A DNA stretch of 18,402 nucleotides, taken from Deltaproteobacteria bacterium. GTDB lineage: Bacteria; Desulfobacterota; Dissulfuribacteria; Dissulfuribacterales; S140-46. This document shows positions 1 to 8,152 of this stretch, piece after piece. A program made the translations under genes and the position numbers. Position 1 is the stretch's first letter; each line of letters begins with the position of its first letter. The DNA is taken from the NCBI GenBank assembly GCA_015491585.1, contig WFVQ01000090.1, forward strand, positions 1 to 18,402, written 5' to 3'. The notes beneath the pieces are model-generated. The model saw only the letters and a program-made list of their open reading frames with translations, searched no databases and was not told where the DNA came from.

Positions 1-637
1 CCTTGGTGTAACCGTTGTCCAGGAATACATCTATGTGGGGAAGACAATTGAACAGAATGCGGTGGGGATAGACGCTATTCTCTATGGGCTCGCCCTTGCA
101 CCAAGCCCTGGCCTGGGTCATGAGCTCGTCTATGGCCTTCTGACCAGAGCCAGATACCGCCTGGTAGGTGGCAACCACTATCCTCTTGATCCTGGCATAG
201 TCATACAGTGGCTTTAGCGCCACCACCATCTGGATGGTGGAGCAGTTGGGATTGGCTATGATACCTTTCTTGGTGTACCCGGCCACGTCCTGCGGATTCA
301 CCTCTGGAACCACCAGGGGAACGTCGGGATCCATGCGCCAGGCACTGGAGTTGTCAACCACCACGGCGCCGGCCCTTGCCGCAGAAGGGGCGAACTCCAG
401 GCTCCTTCCACCTCCAGCAGAGAACAGGGCGATATCCACCCCATCGAACGAATCGTGGGTGAGCCGCTCGACCACCACCTCTTCCCCCTTGAACTCCAGC
501 CGCTTCCCCTCGGAGCGCTCGGAGGCGAGAAACTTGATCCTGGAGACAGGGAAGTCCCGCTCCTCCAACACCTTTATCATCATCTGCCCCACCGCTCCGG
601 TGGCGCCTGCTACTGCAACACTGAAACCCTTCGCCAT
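1..637 (-). CDS. asd: Aspartate-semialdehyde dehydrogenase, N-terminal 212 residues (C-terminus beyond window edge)
   Basis: The enzyme reduces 4-aspartyl phosphate to aspartate semialdehyde with NADPH, the branch step towards lysine, threonine, methionine and isoleucine in the cytoplasm. The N-terminus has the Rossmann glycine motif GATGAVGQ (residues 11-18), then SAGGGRSLEFAP (about 73-84), DNSSAWRMD (about 95-103) and the catalytic cysteine in NPNCSTIQ (Cys132). Family members are about 330-345 aa, so roughly 60% is present, and the frame is open to the first base of the window. The ATG at 637 lies 9 nt after the leuB stop codon, so it is probably the next gene of the ilv-leu transcript. 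The link to branched-chain synthesis makes sense because isoleucine derives from aspartate. Identity is secure. Only the missing C-terminal part cannot be judged. Confidence 0.96.
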   Translation of the reverse strand, partial: MAKGFSVAVAGATGAVGQMMIKVLEERDFPVSRIKFLASERSEGKRLEFKGEEVVVERLTHDSFDGVDIALFSAGGGRSLEFAPSAARAGAVVVDNSSAWRMDPDVPLVVPEVNPQDVAGYTKKGIIANPNCSTIQMVVALKPLYDYARIKRIVVATYQAVSGSGQKAIDELMTQARAWCKGEPIENSVYPHRILFNCLPHIDVFLDNGYTK

Positions 638-646
638 ATCCGACCC

Positions 647-1711
647 CTACAAGCTCTTGGTGAACTCGGCGACCATGTCGCCCACCTCAGTAGTGCTGTA
701 ACCCATCCTGCCCGCAGAAAGGCTCTCCAGCTTCTCGGAGACCACCTTCTTGACCGCGTTCTCGATGGCCCTTGCCGCATCCTCCTCGCCTAAGGACTCC
801 AGCATCATCTGGCCGGCGCATATGGCCGCCAGGGGGTTTATGACATTCTTGCCAGTGTACTTGGGGGCCGAACCGCCTATGGGCTCGAACATAGACACAC
901 CTTCGGGATTGATGTTACCCCCGGCGGCTATACCCATGCCGCCCTGTATCATGGCACCCAGGTCGGTGATGATGTCTCCGAACATGTTGTCGGTGACTAT
1001 CACGTCGAACCACTCGGGATTCTTTACCATCCACATGCAGGTGGCGTCCACGTGGGCATAGTCGGTCTCTATGTCGGGATACTCCTTGGCCACCTCGTAG
1101 AACGTCCTCTCCCACAGATCGAAGGCGAAGGTCAGGACGTTGGTCTTTCCGCAGAGGGTCACCTTCTTCTTCTTGTTCCTCTTCCTGGCGTACTCGAAGG
1201 CGAACCGGATGCAACGCTCCACCCCCTTCCTGGTGTTTATGGACTCCTGGACCGCCACCTCGTCTGGGGTTCCTTTCCTGAGCACCCCGCCTGCGCCCGC
1301 ATACAGCCCCTCGGTGTTCTCACGGACCACCACGAAGTCGATCTCTTCGGGTCCTTTGTCCTTGAGCGGGGTGTCCACGCCTGGATAGAGCACCACCGGG
1401 CGGAGATTGATATACTGGTCCAGCGCGAAGCGCAGATAGAGGAGGATACCCTTCTCGAGGATACCGGGCTTGACGTCGGGATGGCCTATGGCCCCCAGAA
1501 AGATGGCCTGGTGTTCCTTGAGACGGTCCACCGCGTCGTCCGGCAGCACCTCGCCGGTCTTGAGATACCGGTCTCCGCCGTAGTCGAACCAGGTGTAATC
1601 CAGCTTGAATCCAAACCGCTCTGCTGCGGCGTCGAGCACCTTCACTCCCTCGCGGACCACCTCGGGTCCGGTTCCGTCTCCTGGAATGACCGCGATCTTG
1701 TAGCTCTTCAT
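647..1711 (-). CDS. leuB: 3-isopropylmalate dehydrogenase (short, non-classical type with NADP-like KY motif)
   Basis: A 354-aa beta-decarboxylating dehydrogenase that should oxidise and decarboxylate 3-isopropylmalate to 2-oxoisocaproate, the last pathway-specific step of leucine synthesis. Visible parts are PGDGTGPEV (10-18), substrate-phosphate/carboxylate arginines Arg94, Arg104 and Arg130, RENTEGLYAG with the catalytic Tyr137, Lys189 in GKTNV, and metal aspartates Asp222, Asp246 and Asp250. The family is shared with isocitrate, homoisocitrate and tartrate/malate dehydrogenases, and RENTEGLY is less typical of classical LeuB. The leu operon position, directly after leuD, decides the call. 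In the coenzyme loop, GGSAPKYTGK (279-288) has Lys284-Tyr285 where classical LeuB has Asp-Ile, and Gly279 where it has His. This resembles NADP-dependent isocitrate dehydrogenase. The ATG is preceded by AAGGAG at about 10 nt. Confidence 0.93.
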   Translation of the reverse strand: MKSYKIAVIPGDGTGPEVVREGVKVLDAAAERFGFKLDYTWFDYGGDRYLKTGEVLPDDAVDRLKEHQAIFLGAIGHPDVKPGILEKGILLYLRFALDQYINLRPVVLYPGVDTPLKDKGPEEIDFVVVRENTEGLYAGAGGVLRKGTPDEVAVQESINTRKGVERCIRFAFEYARKRNKKKKVTLCGKTNVLTFAFDLWERTFYEVAKEYPDIETDYAHVDATCMWMVKNPEWFDVIVTDNMFGDIITDLGAMIQGGMGIAAGGNINPEGVSMFEPIGGSAPKYTGKNVINPLAAICAGQMMLESLGEEDAARAIENAVKKVVSEKLESLSAGRMGYSTTEVGDMVAEFTKSL

Positions 1712-1750
1712 AGCGTAGTTCTCCTTTCTGTATAAAAAGAGTGGAGGGGC

Positions 1751-2248
1751 CTATGCCGCCTTCCGCTTTTTCATTATGTGGGGGATGAGCCCGCCGTCTG
1801 CTATCAGGGACTGCATGAACGGCGGGATGGGCTGGGCCTTGAATGTCTCACCGGTTGTGAGATCGGTTATGGTTCCGGTGTCGCCGTCTATCTCCACCTC
1901 GTGCCCCTCCTCGATGGCGGCCGCCGCCTCCGGGCACTCGAAGATGGGAAGCCCCATGTTGAATGCATTGCGGTAGAAGATCCTCGCAAAGCTGGGCGCC
2001 ACCACAGCGGAAACACCCGCAGCCTTTATTGCTATGGGGGCGTGTTCCCTTGAAGAGCCGCAGCCGAAGTTCTTCCCGGCAACGATGATATCTCCCTTGG
2101 AGACCTTGGATGCGAAAGCGGGATCGGCGTCCTCCATGCAGTGCTTGGCCAGCTCGGCCGGGTCCGAAGTATTGAGGTACCGGGCCGGAATGATGAGGTC
2201 GGTATCGATATTGTCTCCGAACTTCCAGACTTTCCCTTTGATCTTCAT
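1751..2248 (-). CDS. leuD: 3-isopropylmalate dehydratase small subunit (short type)
   Basis: This is the small swivelling-domain subunit of isopropylmalate isomerase, which with LeuC converts 2-isopropylmalate to 3-isopropylmalate through an isopropylmaleate intermediate. At 165 aa it belongs to the short form found in archaea and many anaerobic bacteria. The classical enterobacterial subunit is about 200 aa. The N-terminus reads WKFGDNIDTDLIIPARYL (8-25), the usual start of this domain, and the diagnostic GKNFGCGSSREHAP loop is at 58-71. The C-terminus is lysine-rich (MKKRKAA). It starts 22 nt after leuC and ends 39 nt before leuB. Homoaconitase and dimethylmaleate hydratase small subunits look alike. 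The leu neighbours make isopropylmalate the likely substrate. Confidence 0.95.
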   Translation of the reverse strand: MKIKGKVWKFGDNIDTDLIIPARYLNTSDPAELAKHCMEDADPAFASKVSKGDIIVAGKNFGCGSSREHAPIAIKAAGVSAVVAPSFARIFYRNAFNMGLPIFECPEAAAAIEEGHEVEIDGDTGTITDLTTGETFKAQPIPPFMQSLIADGGLIPHIMKKRKAA

Positions 2249-2270
2249 GGTGTGTCACCCTCTTCTTCTG

Positions 2271-3536
2271 CTAAAGCTCGTCAGGGCTGCCTATGCGGCC
2301 CAGGACGGCGCTCGCGGCCGCCACCGCCGGGTTGGCGAGATATACCTCGCTCTCTGGATGCCCCATCCTGCCCACGAAGTTGCGGTTGGTGGTGGCCACC
2401 GCGCGCTCGCCAGCCGCCAGGATACCCATGTGCCCGCCAAGGCACGGGCCGCAAGTTGGCGGGCCGACTATGGCGCCGGCATCGAGAAAGCTCTTTATAT
2501 AGCCCCTGGCCAGGGCCTCCCCATAGACCGCCGGAGTGGCGGGCAGAACGATTAGCCTGACCCCTTTGGCCACCTTGCGCCCGCGCAGCACCCTCTCCGC
2601 CACCTCCAGGTCTTCTATCCTGCCGTTGGTGCAGGAGCCGATGACCACCTGGTCGATCTTGACGTCCCTGGCCTCGGAAACCCCCTTGGTGTTCTCAGGG
2701 AGATGGGGAAACGCGACCTGGGGCTCGATGGAGGTGCAGTCTATCTCGACCACCTCGCTGTATTCGGCGCCGGTGTCGCTCACATGGGGAGTGAACTCCC
2801 TCCGGGCACGCCCCTTAACGTAATCGAGGGTGACCTGGTCCGGGTTTATGAGCCCCACCTTGCCCCCCGCCTCTATGGCCATATTGGACATGGTGAACCG
2901 CTCGGCCATTGGAAGCCGCTCTATCACAGGGCCGGTGAACTCCATAGCCTTGTAGAGGGCGCCGTCCACACCTATCCTCCCGATGGTGTAGAGTATGAGG
3001 TCCTTGCCAGAGACCCACTCCCCCAGTTGGCCGGTATATACGAACTTGATGGATTCGGGGACCTTGAACCAGGTCTTGCCGGTGATCATCGTGGCGGCCA
3101 GGTCGGTGCTGCCCACTCCAGTGGAGAAGGCCCCCAGCGCGCCGTAGGTGCAGGTGTGGCTGTCAGCCCCGATGACCACGTCCCCAGGAAGCACCAGTCC
3201 CCTCTCAGGGAGCAGCACATGCTCCACCCCTGCCTCGCCGCCGTCGTAATGGTGGACGATGCCCTGCTCGAGGGCAAAGTCCCGCAGCATCTTGGCCTGC
3301 TCCGCGCTCTTTATATCCTTGTTCGGGGTGAAGTGATCGGCCACCAGCGCGATCTTCTCCTTGTCGAAAACCGACTCCACGCCGGTGCCGCGGAATATCT
3401 TGATTGCTATGGGGGCGGTGATGTCGTTCCCCAGTGCCATATCCACGTCCACCTCGACGAGCTGCCCAGGGGACACCTCCTCCAGCCCGGCATGGGCGGC
3501 AAGTATCTTCTCAGCGATAGTCATAGGTCGTGCCAT
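2271..3536 (-). CDS. leuC: 3-isopropylmalate dehydratase large subunit (short type)
   Basis: A 421-aa aconitase-family large subunit carrying the [4Fe-4S] cluster of isopropylmalate isomerase. The cluster cysteines are visible as Cys302 in VIGSCTNGR and Cys362/Cys365 in PTCGPCLGGHMG. The substrate-side motif GADSHTCTYGALGAFSTG lies at about 123-140. The length fits the short LeuC/HacA class (about 420 aa) rather than the classical bacterial LeuC (about 465 aa), and its partner LeuD is also short. The start ATG has an AGGAG about 9-10 nt upstream. The gene follows leuA after 52 nt, the largest gap in the leu part of the operon. Proteins of this class can act as homoaconitases, but leuA, leuD and leuB alongside favour leucine synthesis. 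Confidence 0.95.
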   Translation of the reverse strand: MARPMTIAEKILAAHAGLEEVSPGQLVEVDVDMALGNDITAPIAIKIFRGTGVESVFDKEKIALVADHFTPNKDIKSAEQAKMLRDFALEQGIVHHYDGGEAGVEHVLLPERGLVLPGDVVIGADSHTCTYGALGAFSTGVGSTDLAATMITGKTWFKVPESIKFVYTGQLGEWVSGKDLILYTIGRIGVDGALYKAMEFTGPVIERLPMAERFTMSNMAIEAGGKVGLINPDQVTLDYVKGRARREFTPHVSDTGAEYSEVVEIDCTSIEPQVAFPHLPENTKGVSEARDVKIDQVVIGSCTNGRIEDLEVAERVLRGRKVAKGVRLIVLPATPAVYGEALARGYIKSFLDAGAIVGPPTCGPCLGGHMGILAAGERAVATTNRNFVGRMGHPESEVYLANPAVAAASAVLGRIGSPDEL

Positions 3537-3588
3537 AACGCTATTCTCCTGTAACTCTATTCACAAACCCGCGTACAGGCGCCCCTCC

Positions 3589-5130
3589 TCAAAGGCTGGC
3601 CCGTTTCCGGTCGCCGTCGCCCTTGCGCTTGGAATACTCCAGGCGGTTCAAGGCGTTGAGATATGCCCTGACGCTTGCAGTGATTATGTCGGGATCGGCA
3701 CCCTGGCCCGTCACATCGACCCCGTCTTCCTCCAGGCTCACGGAGACCTCGCCCTGGGCATCGGTGCCCCCTGTGATGGCGTTGACCGAGAACCTCAGGA
3801 GATTGCTCCTGGTCTCGGTGAGCTTCTCCACCGCCTTAAAGGCCGCGTCAATAGGGCCGGCGCCCATGCAGGCGGTGGCACGCTCCTGGCCATCGACCTC
3901 AATGGCCACCGTGGCCGTGGGACGGATCCCGCTGCCGCCTGCAACGTGGAGATATACCAGGCGGTAACGGTCGGGAATACGCAGGAGTTTTTCCGCGACC
4001 AGGGCCTCGATGTCCTCGGGATATATCTCCTTCTTCTTGTCCGCCAAGGACTTGAAGCTGGCAAACACATTGTCCAGCTCGGACTCGGAAAGCCTGTACC
4101 CCATCTCCTCAAGCCTGGCCTTGAGGGCATGACGCCCAGAGTGCTTGCCAAGAACGAGCTTGCCACTGGAGAGGCCGATATCTCTGGGGTCTATGATCTC
4201 GTAGGTCGTCCGCTCCTTGAGCACTCCGTCCTGGTGGATGCCCGACTCGTGGGCGAATGCATTTGCCCCGACTATGGCCTTGTTGGGCTGGACCACCATG
4301 CCGGTAAGACGGCTGACCAGCCTGCTGGTCGCGGTGATGTGCCTGGTCTCGATGGAAGTGTCGAACTGGAACAGGTCCTTCCTGGTCCTTATGGCCATCA
4401 CCACCTCTTCCATTGCAGTATTGCCTGCCCGCTCCCCAATACCGTTTATGGTGCACTCCACCTGCCGGGCCCCGGCGTTGAGCGCGGACAGGACATTGGC
4501 GGTGGCAAGCCCAAGGTCGTTGTGGCAGTGGACGCTGAGGACGGCCTTGTGGATGTTGGGGGTGTTCTCCACGACATACTCTATCATGCGGGCGAAATCC
4601 CACGGGATGGCGTAGCCCACAGTATCCGGAAAGTTGACGGTGGTGGCGCCGGCATCTATCACGGCCTGGAACACCTTGCACAGGAAGTCGAGATCACTGC
4701 GGCTGGCGTCTTCGGCACTGAACTCCACGTTGGAGGTGTACCTGGCCGCATAGGCCACGGCGCGGCTGGCCATCTCCAACACCTCGTCCCTGCTCTTCCT
4801 GAGCTTGTATTTCATGTGTATGTCGGAGGTGGCCAGGAAGGTGTGTATCCTTGGCTGCACCCCTCCTTTTATGGCCTCCCACGCCGCGTCTATGTCCTTC
4901 TCGCTGGCCCTGGCGAGGGCCGCCACCTGCACCCCCTTGAGCTCGTCTGCCAGGCGCTTTACCCCAGAAAAATCACCAGGAGAAGCCACAGGAAACCCGG
5001 CCTCGAGGACGTCGATGCCCAGCTTCTCCAACTGCCTTCCGATCTGGAGCTTCTCGTCCACGTTGAGGGACACTCCCGGAGACTGCTCTCCATCCCTGAG
5101 GGTGGTGTCGAATATTATTATCCTGTCCAT
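3589..5130 (-). CDS. leuA: 2-isopropylmalate synthase
   Basis: It condenses acetyl-CoA with 2-oxoisovalerate to give 2-isopropylmalate, the committed step of leucine synthesis. The N-terminal TIM barrel has FDTTLRDGEQSPGVSLN (7-23), SVHCHNDLGLATAN with metal ligands His201 and His203 (199-212), and the GIGERAGN loop (230-237). A linker with LGKHSGRHALKARL follows. The last 120 or so residues form the LeuA allosteric domain that normally binds leucine, with GGTDAQGEVSVSL and PDIITASVRAYLNALNRLE recognisable. At 513 aa the protein is full length for the bacterial type, and the intact regulatory domain implies feedback inhibition by leucine. Citramalate synthase is a close relative, but HCHNDLG alone does not separate the two. 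Context supports LeuA. The start has AGGGGAG upstream, and the gene begins 10 nt after pssA. Confidence 0.96.
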   Translation of the reverse strand: MDRIIIFDTTLRDGEQSPGVSLNVDEKLQIGRQLEKLGIDVLEAGFPVASPGDFSGVKRLADELKGVQVAALARASEKDIDAAWEAIKGGVQPRIHTFLATSDIHMKYKLRKSRDEVLEMASRAVAYAARYTSNVEFSAEDASRSDLDFLCKVFQAVIDAGATTVNFPDTVGYAIPWDFARMIEYVVENTPNIHKAVLSVHCHNDLGLATANVLSALNAGARQVECTINGIGERAGNTAMEEVVMAIRTRKDLFQFDTSIETRHITATSRLVSRLTGMVVQPNKAIVGANAFAHESGIHQDGVLKERTTYEIIDPRDIGLSSGKLVLGKHSGRHALKARLEEMGYRLSESELDNVFASFKSLADKKKEIYPEDIEALVAEKLLRIPDRYRLVYLHVAGGSGIRPTATVAIEVDGQERATACMGAGPIDAAFKAVEKLTETRSNLLRFSVNAITGGTDAQGEVSVSLEEDGVDVTGQGADPDIITASVRAYLNALNRLEYSKRKGDGDRKRASL

Positions 5131-5140
5131 GACAACTCCC

Positions 5141-5911
5141 CTAAACCTCCCGCTGGGTGGAAGCGTCCTCCCTCTTCCACACCTTGGAAAGGAGTTGATA
5201 AGTCATCTGCACCGGGCCCGAGGAGACGTACGCAACCGCCAGCACGAAAAGGACTATCTTCGGAGTGGATGCTATTATACTCATCAAGAGCAAAAATAAA
5301 ACCATAGCAGAGAATGGATGGCGCTGAAGCCACGGGGCGTCCTTGAAGCTGTAGTAACGGACCGTGCTCACCATGAGGAAGGCGAGGAGATAGACCACTC
5401 CGACGGCCGCCAGGTTGCGCCCCTCTCCGTCGAACCCAAGTTTTGAGCAGAAGAGGACCATGCTGGCCACCGCCCCAGCCGCCGACGGACATGGAAGCCC
5501 CAGAAAGTACTGCTTCGAGGAGTGGGTGAGGGTGTTGAACCGCGCCAGCCTCAGGGCCGTGCTCGCCATGTAGAGGAAGGCTGCCAGCCATCCCAGCCTG
5601 CCGAACCCTTGAAAGGCCCACTGGTAAGCAAGAACCGCCGGAGCCACCCCAAACGACACCAGATCGGCCAGGGAGTCGTACTCAAGCCCGAAACGGCTGG
5701 TTGTGTTGGTCATCCTGGCTATACGTCCGTCGAGCCCATCGAAAACCGCGGCTATTATCACCGCAACCGCTGCCTGGTCGAAGTTGAGCTTGATGGCCGC
5801 GATTATGGCGTAGAAGCCACTGAACAGGCTGGCAGAGGTCATGATGTTCGGCAACAAATATATGCCCTTGCGCCTCTCTTTGCCTCCCCGGTCGCGCCTT
5901 CTCCTGGCCAT
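5141..5911 (-). CDS. pssA: CDP-diacylglycerol-serine O-phosphatidyltransferase (phosphatidylserine synthase)
   Basis: An integral membrane enzyme that makes phosphatidylserine from CDP-diacylglycerol and serine. It carries the complete CDP-alcohol phosphotransferase motif, D-x2-DG-x2-AR-x8-G-x3-D-x3-D, at residues 58-83 (Asp58, Asp61, Gly62, Ala65, Arg66, Gly75, Asp79, Asp83, counted from the ATG). Several hydrophobic segments follow, and a basic MARRRRDRGGKERRKG N-terminus probably faces the cytoplasm. I chose the ATG at 5911, giving 256 aa and a TGATG overlap with the psd stop, because the GGGGG Shine-Dalgarno lies 4 nt upstream. An in-frame GTG at 5914 is almost on top of that site and is less likely. 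Tight coupling to psd fits their consecutive reactions. PssA of this class is usually about 230-280 aa. Confidence 0.94.
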   Translation of the reverse strand: MARRRRDRGGKERRKGIYLLPNIMTSASLFSGFYAIIAAIKLNFDQAAVAVIIAAVFDGLDGRIARMTNTTSRFGLEYDSLADLVSFGVAPAVLAYQWAFQGFGRLGWLAAFLYMASTALRLARFNTLTHSSKQYFLGLPCPSAAGAVASMVLFCSKLGFDGEGRNLAAVGVVYLLAFLMVSTVRYYSFKDAPWLQRHPFSAMVLFLLLMSIIASTPKIVLFVLAVAYVSSGPVQMTYQLLSKVWKREDASTQREV

Positions 5912-6582
5912 CACTCCCCCTTTCCGGCCCGGTGCTCCCGGCCGAACCTCGCTATGACCGTCTCGCCGGCCCTCACCTTCTGCCCCTGCTTCACCTCCAC
6001 CGAGCAGGAGGCGGGAAGATAGACATCCAGCCTCGATCCGAACCGTATCATCCCGAACCGCTGGCCCCGCTCCAGCCTGTCACCCTCTTCCGCCCAGCAC
6101 ACTATCCGCCTGGCTATCAGCCCTGCGACCTGGACCACGGTCACCTCCGCACCTGCAGGGTGCTGCACCAGCAGCCTGTTGTGCTCATTGTACATCAGGG
6201 CCTTGGCCTTGTCCGCAGAGTGGAACCGGCCGGGATGGTAGGCGATGCGCTTTACCACTCCTGCAACCGGGCTGCGGTTCACGTGGCAGTTGAACACGTT
6301 CATGAAGATGCTGATGCGGACCACCTCGCCCTCCTGCAGGGCAGCACCGCGATCTTCGGCGATCTCGATGACACGGCCGTCTGCAGGAGAGACCACAGCC
6401 CCATCCTCGCCGGGCACCACACGGTGGGGATCCCTGAAAAAATATAGCACAAAGGCCGTAATCACCAGCGCGATCACGGCCATAACTTCCCATCCCAGCA
6501 GGGAAAACACCACCGCCGCCAGGGCCGGGAACCCTATGAAGGGAACCCCCTCCCTGGCCACGGGGATCCTGTCTGCCAGCAT
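5911..6582 (-). CDS. psd: Phosphatidylserine decarboxylase proenzyme (short, archaeal-type PSD)
   Basis: It decarboxylates phosphatidylserine to phosphatidylethanolamine at the membrane. The protein is made as a proenzyme that self-cleaves to generate a pyruvoyl group. The cleavage site is the FGSRLDVYLP segment (181-190), where Ser183 would become the pyruvoyl residue. Hydrophobic segments lie near residues 15-30 and 32-48. FFRDPHR (48-54), SPADGRV (65-71), FMNVFNCHVNRSP (93-105) and YNEHNR (131-136) are family landmarks. At 223 aa it belongs to the short class (about 210-220 aa), not the roughly 320-aa enterobacterial class. The ATG directly abuts the ilvC stop codon with no spacer, and the stop overlaps the pssA start, so translation of ilvC, psd and pssA is probably coupled. 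Only a weak purine-rich site precedes the start. Confidence 0.94.
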   Translation of the reverse strand: MLADRIPVAREGVPFIGFPALAAVVFSLLGWEVMAVIALVITAFVLYFFRDPHRVVPGEDGAVVSPADGRVIEIAEDRGAALQEGEVVRISIFMNVFNCHVNRSPVAGVVKRIAYHPGRFHSADKAKALMYNEHNRLLVQHPAGAEVTVVQVAGLIARRIVCWAEEGDRLERGQRFGMIRFGSRLDVYLPASCSVEVKQGQKVRAGETVIARFGREHRAGKGE

Positions 6583-7578
6583 CTATTTCTCTTTCTTCAG
6601 CCAGCTCATCATGTCCCTCAGCCTGGAGCCCACCTCCTCGATGGGGTGCTCCGCCTCCATGCGGCGGAGGGCGGAGAAGACAGGCCTGCCAACGCGGTTC
6701 TCCAGGAGCCACTCCTTGGCGAACTGCCCGGTCTGTATCTCGCCGAGGATCCGCTTCATCTCCTGCCTAGTCTCCTGGGTGATCACCCGCTTTCCTCTGG
6801 TGAGATCACCATACTCCGCGGTATCGCTTATGGAGTAGCGCATCCGGGACAGGCCACCCTCATATATGAGGTCCACGATCAACTTCAGTTCGTGGCAGCA
6901 CTCGAAATATGCGATCTCTGGCTGATAGCCGGCCTCTACCAAGGTCTCGAAGGCCGCCTTTATGAGCTCTGCGGTCCCACCGCACAGGACCACCTGCTCG
7001 CCGAACAGATCGGTCTCTGTCTCCTCCTTGAAAGTGGTCTCAATCACCCCTGCCCTGGCGCCTCCTATGCCGTTGGCATAGGCGAGGGCCCTCTTCAGGG
7101 CATTTCCGGTGGCATCCTGATGCACCGCGACCAGGCACGGCACCCCGGCACCAACCTCGTATTCCCTGCGGACCAGATGACCAGGCCCCTTGGGCGCAAC
7201 CATTGTGACGTCCACGTCGGCCGGAGGCACTATCTGGCCGAAGTGGATGTTGAAGCCGTGGGAGAACATGAGCATCTTGCCAGGCTTCAGGCCGGGCTCC
7301 ACCGCCTCCCTGTAAAGATCTGCCTGGACGTGGTCAGGGACCAGCATCATTATGACATCCGCCTTCTCCGCCGCCTCGGCAGCGCTCACCGGCTCGAACC
7401 CGTGCTTCTTCGCAAGCTCATAGTTCCTGGAGCCGGGCCGCTGCCCCACGATCACGTCGAGACCGCTGTCCCGCAAGTTCTGGGCATGGGCATGGCCCTG
7501 ACTGCCGTAACCGATAACCGCTATGGTCTGCCCCTTCAGGGCCTCCAGCGGGGCGTCCTTCTCATAGAATATCTTCAT
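6583..7578 (-). CDS. ilvC: Ketol-acid reductoisomerase, class I
   Basis: It isomerises and reduces acetolactate or acetohydroxybutyrate to the dihydroxy acids of the valine/leucine and isoleucine pathways, with Mg2+ and a nicotinamide cofactor. The Rossmann motif GYGSQGHAHAQNL lies at 23-35. The metal ligands are Asp190 and Glu194 in TDLFGEQ, and Glu226 and Glu230 in ECCHELK. His107 in SHGFNIHFG is the expected active-site histidine. At 331 aa it is the normal length for class I. The coenzyme loop after strand beta-2 reads GQRPGSRNY (45-53), with Arg47, Ser50 and Arg51 available for the 2'-phosphate and no acidic residue, so NADPH is the better guess. The start has a GGAAGGAGAGAAGGA tract. 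The gene starts 30 nt after ilvN. Confidence 0.97.
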   Translation of the reverse strand: MKIFYEKDAPLEALKGQTIAVIGYGSQGHAHAQNLRDSGLDVIVGQRPGSRNYELAKKHGFEPVSAAEAAEKADVIMMLVPDHVQADLYREAVEPGLKPGKMLMFSHGFNIHFGQIVPPADVDVTMVAPKGPGHLVRREYEVGAGVPCLVAVHQDATGNALKRALAYANGIGGARAGVIETTFKEETETDLFGEQVVLCGGTAELIKAAFETLVEAGYQPEIAYFECCHELKLIVDLIYEGGLSRMRYSISDTAEYGDLTRGKRVITQETRQEMKRILGEIQTGQFAKEWLLENRVGRPVFSALRRMEAEHPIEEVGSRLRDMMSWLKKEK

Positions 7579-7608
7579 TTCCTTCTCTCCTTCCCTCGTA
7601 TCTCTGCC

Positions 7609-8094
7609 TCAGGAGCTCTTCTTCTCTCTCTGCATGGCGATGGTGCCGGTGCGGGATATCTCCTTGATACCAATGGGTTTCAGCAGTTCGATCACCGCCT
7701 TCAGCTTGGACTCGGGCCCGGTGACCTCGATGGTGTAGGTCTTGGGGCTGACGTCCACCACCTTGCACCTGAATATGTCGCACATGCGGAGCACCTCGGC
7801 CCTGGTCTCGGCCTCGGCCTTCACCTTGATGAGCGCCATCTCGCGCTCCACGAACTCTCCCTCGCTCACGTCCACCACCTTGTAGACATCGATGAGGCGG
7901 TTGAGCTGCTTGATTATCTGCTCGATGATGAAGTCGTCCCCCCTGGTCACCAGTGTGAGGCGGGACATGGTTGGATCGAGGGTGGGTGCCACGCAGAGGC
8001 TCTCGATGTTGAAGCCCCTGCCACTGAATAGCCCCGCGATCCGCGAAAGGGCCCCTGGACTGTTCTCCACAAGAAGCGAAAGTGTATGTTTCAT
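7609..8094 (-). CDS. ilvN: Acetolactate synthase regulatory (small) subunit
   Basis: The regulatory subunit activates the catalytic subunit IlvB and confers feedback inhibition, usually by valine. The N-terminal ACT domain (about residues 3-75) begins with LSLLVENSPGALSRIAGLF and continues with GRGFNIESLCVAPT, the effector-binding region. The C-terminal half (about 80-155) is the ALS_ss_C type domain. At 161 aa it is the length of the IlvH-like form (about 160 aa), so both ACT domain and C-terminal domain are present, not the short IlvN/IlvM form. AAGGAG lies about 10 nt before the ATG. The gene follows ilvB after 58 nt, the largest spacer in the block, and I found no hairpin or promoter there. 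The symbol ilvH would be equally acceptable. Confidence 0.96.
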   Translation of the reverse strand: MKHTLSLLVENSPGALSRIAGLFSGRGFNIESLCVAPTLDPTMSRLTLVTRGDDFIIEQIIKQLNRLIDVYKVVDVSEGEFVEREMALIKVKAEAETRAEVLRMCDIFRCKVVDVSPKTYTIEVTGPESKLKAVIELLKPIGIKEISRTGTIAMQREKKSS

Positions 8095-8152
8095 GGCTAT
8101 ATGCTCCTTATCTCGGGCAAACCGTTTTTTTCCTGCTCCAAAACCTGCACCG

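Noticed and set aside
1712..1750. TATACA in the leuD-leuB gap as an internal promoter -10
   Set aside because: No acceptable -35 lies 16-18 nt upstream (GGCATA at 17 nt), so it is not supported.
3361..5307. Long plus-strand open frame (648 codons) opposite leuC and leuA
   Set aside because: It lies antisense to two genes with intact catalytic motifs. Its translation has no recognisable domain and a composition typical of reversed GC-rich coding DNA.
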